The position numbers were made by a program, and so were the translations under genes. The notes beneath the pieces were generated by a model. The model ran no database searches, was not told the origin of the DNA, and saw only the letters and a list, made by a program, of their open reading frames with translations. From contig DUZI01000075.1 in assembly GCA_013349595.1 (NCBI GenBank), positions 1 to 8,157 of the forward strand: a DNA stretch of 8,157 nucleotides, written 5' to 3'. Source of the stretch: Nitrospirota bacterium. Its GTDB lineage: Bacteria; Nitrospirota; Thermodesulfovibrionia; Thermodesulfovibrionales; Dissulfurispiraceae. Positions 7,601-8,157 of the stretch are shown piece after piece. The number at the start of each line of letters is the position of its first letter. Positions within the stretch are counted from its first letter, which is position 1.

Positions 7601-7894
7601 GCCAACTATCTAAAAGAGAGGGGTATAAAAGTTGATGCAGTAAACAAGGTTACTGAGGGTAGACCTCACTGTGTAGATATGATAAAAAACAGAGAACTTA
7701 GCTTCATAGTAAATACAGTTACAGGTACACAAGCTAAAAGGGATTCTCTTTCAATCAGAAGAAGTGCCTTACAATACGGCGTCCCTTATACGACAACTAT
7801 CTCAGGTGCAAGGGCAGCAGTAAAGGCAATGGAGATGCTTAAGCAAAAAGACTTTCACATAAAGTCAATTCAGGAATATCAAGGAAAGAGATGA
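4649..7894 (+). CDS. carB: Carbamoyl-phosphate synthase large (ATP-dependent) subunit
   Basis: Makes carbamoyl phosphate from bicarbonate, two ATP and ammonia delivered by the glutaminase subunit CarA; feeds arginine and pyrimidine synthesis. From ATG 4649 it has 1081 residues (E. coli 1073) and is intact. The N-terminal carboxyphosphate half has the ATP-grasp fold with R129 (AEDR), R169 and the loop GGTGGG (175-180), and E299, N301 and R303 in EMNPR, numbered as in E. coli. An oligomerisation region covers roughly 400-550. The second, carbamate-kinase half begins at GSGPNRIGQGIEFDY (573-587), with R682, R722 and E848, N850 and R852. Residues from about 945 form the MGS-like allosteric domain; T981, T984, K1000 and N1022 align with the IMP/UMP-binding positions of the E. 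coli enzyme as I recall them. carA is not in the window. carB follows plsY by 7 nt and is probably cotranscribed with it. Confidence 0.98.
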   Translation: MPKRENIKKILLIGSGPIIIGQACEFDYSGTQACKALKEEGIEVVLVNSNPATIMTDPEIADATYIEPLQKDILEKIIIKERPDSLLPTMGGQTALNLAVSLSESGFLDAQGVSLIGANLDAIKRAEDRLLFKKAMEEINLKVPVSVAVNSLEEGLSAVSLTGFPAILRPAFTLGGTGGGIAYNIEEYKTMLQRGLKLSPVNQVLVEQSVLGWKEYELEVMRDRRDNVVIICSIENIDPMGVHTGDSITVAPAQTLSDKEYQIMRDSAISVIRKIGVDTGGSNIQFAINPTNGEMVVIEMNPRVSRSSALASKATGFPIAKIAAKLAIGYTLDELKNDITKDTPASFEPVIDYVVTKIPRFTFEKFPGADSTLVTQMKSVGEAMSIGRTFKESLLKGLRSLEIGSYGFEPLSVSREELISSLKTPRPDRLWYIAQALREGFTVDEIYNLSMIDPWFINNIKDIINLEKRLINSSKTQFIEIIRDVKNMGFSDKEIGRLTGKTEKEIRDLRDRNSITPVYKLVDTCSAEFTAYTPYMYSTYEIPFYEIDEDGTVNKRLETEFVPDDKKKIVILGSGPNRIGQGIEFDYCCVHAVYALKEIGYETIMVNCNPETVSTDYDTSDRLYFEPLTLEDVLNIIKREKPIGVIVQFGGQTPLKLAVPLENEGVNILGTKPDSIDRAEDRKRFKELLELLKLKQPDSGTAMSIDEAIQVANDIGYPVLVRPSYVLGGRAMEIVYDEVSLKAYMERAVKASPEHPILIDKYLEDAVEVDVDALSDGRDVVIGAVMEHIEEAGIHSGDSACSIPPYSLSRELVIKIKEQAKSLAKELKVIGLMNVQFAVKEGEIYVLEVNPRASRTIPYVSKTIGVPLAKMAAKVMAGMPLKELNFTEDIEINHVTVKEAVFPFDKFQGVDTILGPEMKSTGEVMGIDEDFGLAYAKAQWASNNRLPLSGKCFISVKDKDKDALEDITKRLINLGFTIVATKGTANYLKERGIKVDAVNKVTEGRPHCVDMIKNRELSFIVNTVTGTQAKRDSLSIRRSALQYGVPYTTTISGARAAVKAMEMLKQKDFHIKSIQEYQGKR

Positions 7895-7896
7895 AA

Positions 7897-7920
7897 TATA
7901 GTTTTTTTCATTAAACTATA
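7897..7920 (+). terminator. AT-rich hairpin 2 nt after carB, weak terminator candidate
   Basis: TATAGTTT (7897-7904) pairs perfectly with AAACTATA (7913-7920) around an 8-nt loop. It begins 2 nt after the carB stop, where the operon should end, but has one G-C pair only and no U run directly after it. A second small A6-GAAG-T6 fold (7933-7948) follows and could act with it. Confidence 0.3.
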
Positions 7921-7963
7921 GATATTATCAATAAAAAAGAAGTTTTTTCCTTAAAATAGCGCT

Positions 7964-8107
7964 TAGGAAGGGCTGTTTCGGAATTTTTATAATCGACGAT
8001 TTCATTTTAATTTTGCTTTATTCTTTATAATGCAATGTCTTTTGCTAAAGTTTCTCAAGATTTCTTTTATAAGGTGTCGTATAGAAATCCTTCACCAGCC
8101 CTTCCTA
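7964..8107. mobile_element. MITE-like element: 140 bp with imperfect terminal inverted repeats, flanked by TA
   Basis: GGAAGGGCTG at 7966-7975 recurs inverted at 8096-8105. Compared inwards, 7966-7991 and the reverse complement of 8080-8105 agree at 20 of 26 positions; a further CGAC (7994-7997) matches with a 2-nt offset (8076-8079). The pattern of an exact outer 10 bp, a variable gap and a conserved inner block (ATTT.TATA) resembles insertion-sequence ends. The dinucleotide TA lies immediately outside both ends (7964-7965, 8106-8107), as expected for TA-targeting transposases such as IS630/Tc1-mariner. The 140-bp interior carries no gene. I read it as a non-autonomous element; alternatives are a long transcribed hairpin ending the carB operon or a decayed insertion-sequence remnant. 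Only one copy is visible, so mobility is inferred. Confidence 0.5.
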
Positions 8108-8157
8108 TCTTACTTGCTGATTTTACTAAGCTTTTTAGTTCTATCGCCGATTTTGGG

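Noticed and set aside
8026..8031. TATAAT inside the MITE-like element
   Set aside because: No -35 at suitable spacing and no gene follows before the window ends; common by chance in such AT-rich sequence.
8125..8139. Small inverted repeat ACTAA...TTAGT near the window end
   Set aside because: Only five weak pairs around a 5-nt loop, outside the MITE-like ends; not distinguishable from chance.
1..8157. ATTTTGGG occurs at both the first and last eight bases of the window, which could suggest a circular molecule
   Set aside because: Eight A/T-rich bases are too short to indicate assembly overlap, and the content is ordinary chromosomal housekeeping genes.

Overview
The window is a compact, AT-rich stretch from a Gram-negative bacterium. 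KdsC, a Kdo/LPS enzyme, points to an outer membrane. Arginine codons are largely AGA/AGG. The neighbouring pair pssA-leuA resembles the psd-pssA-leuA arrangement I know from Geobacter-like Desulfobacterota and relatives. A low-GC Nitrospirota- or Desulfobacterota-like lineage would fit, but that is inference; the sequence does not fix the phylum. Six well-conserved housekeeping genes on the + strand fill most of the window.

Layout. 1-102 is an open frame that may be the 3' end of a preceding gene, unidentified. 181-2519 is a tightly coupled pair: pssA (phosphatidylserine synthase), whose stop overlaps the start of leuA (2-isopropylmalate synthase) in ATGA. 2520-2610 holds a bulged hairpin and a perfect 16-bp palindrome, between leuA and a convergent gene. 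2611-2898 on the - strand is a small unrecognised exported protein, divergent from kdsC. 2935-7894 is a four-gene block: kdsC, pgsA, plsY and carB. Adjacent genes there overlap or lie 7 nt apart, so they are probably one operon. 7895-8157 has no gene; it holds a weak AT hairpin right after carB and a 140-bp element with imperfect terminal inverted repeats flanked by TA, which looks like a small non-autonomous transposable element (MITE).

How the genes fit together. Three of the six main genes are membrane enzymes of phospholipid synthesis. PlsY makes lysophosphatidate from glycerol-3-phosphate and acyl-phosphate. PssA and PgsA start the two competing branches from CDP-diacylglycerol, towards phosphatidylethanolamine and phosphatidylglycerol. 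KdsC supplies Kdo for the lipid A core, so the theme is envelope synthesis. LeuA (leucine) and CarB (carbamoyl phosphate for arginine and pyrimidines) are metabolic passengers.

Four annotated starts were chosen by reading upstream bases: pssA at ATG 181, pgsA at ATG 3440, plsY at ATG 3970 and carB at ATG 4649. Upstream in-frame TTG codons exist in all four but look less likely. I see no clear new biological system here. The items most worth checking are the MITE-like element and the small exported protein with its overlapping divergent promoters.
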